A stretch of DNA of 64,000 nt from Pardosa pseudoannulata (taxonomy: Eukaryota > Arthropoda > Arachnida > Araneae > Lycosidae). Position numbers and translations under genes: made by a program. The stretch spans positions 38,034,842 through 38,098,841 of the forward strand of contig CM063506.1 in the NCBI GenBank assembly GCA_032207245.1. Direction: 5' to 3'. The notes beneath the pieces were generated by a model. It had not been told where the DNA came from. It worked only from the letters and a program-made list of their open reading frames with translations, and did no database searches. Of this stretch, positions 61,130 through 64,000 are shown piece by piece (position 1 is the first letter of the stretch; every line of letters starts with the position of its first letter).

Positions 61130-61291
61130 GGCAAATACATAGATTTAGCTCTTGAAAAGTCTGATGTGAAGGTTTTATTTGATAATAGCACAGCCTGCGT
61201 GGTAACTTCCGTGACAACAGATTCTATTTCCTGTGCTATACCACCCTTGGATTCCTTCCATGTGTTGAACACTTCTGTACACTCCGTAACG
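61130..61291 (+). CDS. Exon 12: IPT/TIG domain 4, most of it; gene continues downstream
   Basis: This exon encodes residues 903-956 (54 codons), phase 0; donor GTAAGA at 61292. It reads GKYIDLALEKSDVKVLF, then N.(S/T)AC, then DSISCAIPPL: the G..(L/I).......V.(V/I)....C......(I/L).C..P pattern of the last IPT in MET and plexins. The final F/Y strand, the transmembrane helix and any intracellular part must lie on later exons. No further exon with Sema/IPT, transmembrane or kinase features was found up to 64000. Confidence 0.82.
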
Positions 61292-62826
61292 GTAAGAAAT
61301 GTTAATTTTATTTCTTTGTGCTACGATATAAATAATAATGGTGTAGATAAATTAATATTTCCCTATTATTTCCTTATTATCTTACACCGACTACTACCTT
61401 TTTTTTAAACAAAAATTTCACCTGATTGGTGATAAATGAATTGTCTCGATTTTTTTATTACTCACTGAAAGCGAAAACGGCCATAATATTTTTGTTCTAA
61501 TTTGTTCTAAAATATTCATAGAGTTCAAAATATTTATTAAAAGTAGTTTTTATTTTGAACAAGACTAATTTTTTTTCGGAGCACTGAGATATTTTTTTCC
61601 GAGTACTGATGCTCTGGCAACAGTGAGAAACTGCCCTGGACAAAAAAGCTCAGTTTAGCATTTCGCATTAGGGTTTCATAGAGAATGAGTCTACAATTCT
61701 TTCATTAAAGACAAGATTGCCTTTCAAGACTTTTTATGAGTACATCTATTTCTGTGTTACAAACGAAAAAAAATACAAAAAGACTGATCATGAATATATC
61801 AAACGAGAAATGTACAAGTTAAATGCATGATTTTTTACCAAATTGGTCACATTTGGCGTCTGATAATGCACGGTACAACAATTAACAAATTCTTTTATTC
61901 AGAAGACTCTCAAGCGTATCTTGTAGATCTATTATTCGATTAAATTATTATTGTAGGACAGTACATTTATAGTATAATAGGATAAGGTATTATTGAAAAT
62001 GGATTATTCAATTGTAAAATAATACTTAATGCAAAATCGGTTTGGGAACTCAAATGAACTCTTAGAACTGAAAGAGACATCTCAAATTCTGACATAACTG
62101 ATTTGTATATTTATTCCACGTTGAAGTAAAAATCGTTCACAAATGACTATTTAGCATCTTACACACATTGCGTCGGTATTGACAAATCGTGAGTTAAATT
62201 TTCAAATGTTTGATCAAATGTCTTAGTTAAACATTTTACATTTTATCAATTCATTTTTATTATATTTTAACTTTATCTATAGTTTTGAAACAACTATTTT
62301 GCAAAATTATTATTTTTATATATTTTTTGTGTATTTTATACAGCACATAAGATTTACGTACCACGTTTATGAAATTAAAAATTAACTTAAATTTTTAATA
62401 CTATGTAAATATGTTGGCCTTTATAAGGTATAAAATATGAAATTCACTCCCTTCAACCTCATGCATTCACCACTTCTATAGTATATAAAATAATGAAATT
62501 TACTGCTTAAATCTATAACAACTTACCTGTATGTATTAATATAGAAAGATATCCATACAAAACAGATTCGACTTCACATACATGGTCTTCAAAGCTTATT
62601 ATCTTTGATCATATATTACCCTGCAGTAAACAGATGCAGTTAAAAAATATAACTTACTTATTGAAAGTTAACTTTGCAGGTTTATTTCTTTCCTTCATTT
62701 TTAATTTGTGTTAATTTGTGCAAACTTGTGTTCTAAATAATCATGTTAAAAGTAGAAGGCATTTTATAGATATAAGTAGCTAGTGCAAAGATTTTAAAAA
62801 TGTATTTTGATATCCTATGTTTTTAA

Positions 62827-63952
62827 CACGTTGACGGACACTTGCGTTTATAGACGTCAAAGTGAAGTCCACTATGTGGCATGATGGCAATAGCCGTCCA
62901 AAACGAATAAGTCGTTTTTAGATACTACGCTATAGCGGCACAAAATTCATTTACGGCGTACAAGCAGAAACGTAGTGTCCTGTTTTGAAACAAATTTTAG
63001 GTTGAATTTTGTTTCCATGTTACACGACTTGCAGCCAGTATATGTTGTGAAAATAGTGCGATCGTGTTTTTCTCTGAATTTTTTTTTTTGTCATTTATTT
63101 ATTTTTCTTTGATTAAAACTAACATTTCGTATAAAATTAAAATACCTTGTTGCACTCAAAAAATTGCTTATTTGATCATTAAACTGTCATTTACGTTTTT
63201 TAAATTTTTGCTGTTATAGCCGCTATCGTCTCATTACTTAGTGTCTAGAATCCACTGATGGTTTTTGCCGCAACCTAATTAAAGGTGTTGAATGAATCAA
63301 ATTAAGTTTATTTAAGGTATCCGTCTACGTTAAAAACGCTTTTTGCTAAAATTCATAATTTTTTTATTATATTGTAAAATCAACCTTTAGGCTTCTAAAT
63401 CTGTTTTTGTTTTTGTCTCTACGGCATTTTAAAGAAATGCTGTTTAACCTAAATGAAATAATTTAAATGACCTAAAAGCTTTAAATTTGATAATTTTTAT
63501 GATGTTATCATATTATATAAACAATGAAAATTTGTTAAAAAATTAATGCATAAATTTTAAACCAAAATGTACCAAATTAATTAAGTAAAAGATTTTAGAT
63601 GATTCACTAGTCCAGATAGAAATGTCGCATCAAAATATTGAAATAATTTATTTATGTAAAAAAATTAGACCTTTTAAAAAACCCGATTTTTTTACAAAAA
63701 TTTCTTCATTTATTAAAATTTTATAAAGACTCTCCAGGAATAAATTTTTTAAGTGCAATTCTCTATGATAGTATTAAAAATAAATCTAAAAACATAAAAA
63801 CATGAACTAGTTTCTACGTTTAAAGAAAGAAGTTCTCCGAACGTAGACGGATACCTTAAGCAGAAAGAGTAAAAGTTCTAGTATTCTAAAAATTACGGAA
63901 ACATATAGTGCTAATTTTCGAACTTCACTTGTTACTACTGTCCGCCAATGTG
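62827..63952. mobile_element. TTAA-flanked element, 1126 bp
   Basis: It begins CACGTTGACGGACACTTG after TTAA (62823-62826) and ends CTGTCCGCCAATGTG before TTAA (63953-63956). The ends are inverted copies with two or three mismatches. No transposase; a second TTAA element is nested within. Confidence 0.8.
63316..63855. mobile_element. Nested TTAA-flanked MITE, 540 bp
   Basis: It begins GGTATCCGTCTACGTT and ends AACGTAGACGGATACC, a perfect 16-bp inverted repeat, flanked by TTAA (63312-63315 and 63856-63859). The inside is AT-rich and non-coding. Confidence 0.88.
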
Positions 63953-64000
63953 TTAAAAATTAAATAAACATAAAAAGTTGCATTACAATAGGAGATAAAA

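Larger units (their letters stand above)
61292..64000 (+). other. Intron 12, incomplete (runs off the window)
   Basis: From donor GTAAGA to the window end. The last 1.1 kb is a TTAA-flanked element with a second one nested inside (62827-63952). Between 61300 and 62820 there is only AT-rich DNA with no recognised element or exon. Confidence 0.6.

Overview
The window is eukaryotic: AT-rich, intron-containing and dense in transposons. It most likely comes from an arachnid (probably a spider). That call is inference. It rests on an intron-rich receptor gene, abundant (TA)n runs, two tRNA-headed SINE families and mixed piggyBac, mariner, hAT, pogo and Helitron relics. No sequence comparison was run.

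One real host gene is visible, on the + strand from about 9585 to beyond the window end. Twelve coding exons (9602-61291) join at GT/AG boundaries with compatible phases into about 956 codons. The product has a signal peptide, a Sema domain, one eight-cysteine PSI domain and a row of four IPT/TIG domains. This order, and residue patterns recalled from human MET, fit the ectodomain of a MET/RON-type (hepatocyte growth factor receptor-like) receptor better than a plexin, which would carry further PSI domains between the IPT repeats. The Sema half is also plexin-like. Any transmembrane and kinase exons would lie beyond 64000. Exon 3 carries two +1 frameshifts, either assembly errors at homopolymers or real lesions.

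Layout: 1-9584 is upstream non-coding DNA with minisatellites, a reverse Helitron (2901-3789) and a piggyBac element with a transposase relic and a nested SINE (5858-7328). Exons 1-3 lie at 9602-18491. Intron 3 (18492-46564, 28 kb) holds most of the mobile DNA: a long inverted repeat around a TA core (25.2-26.5 kb), a Harbinger-like MITE, two hAT-like elements with exact 8-bp target duplications, a Helitron, a 220-bp tandem array, two diverged Tc1 modules flanking a 100-N gap, and a mariner element. Exons 4-12 lie at 46565-61291, their introns holding a pogo-like element, a solo LTR, more SINEs and TTAA-flanked MITEs.

No functional tRNA or rRNA gene, CRISPR array or prokaryotic feature is supported. 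Most long open frames are translated microsatellites or transposon relics.
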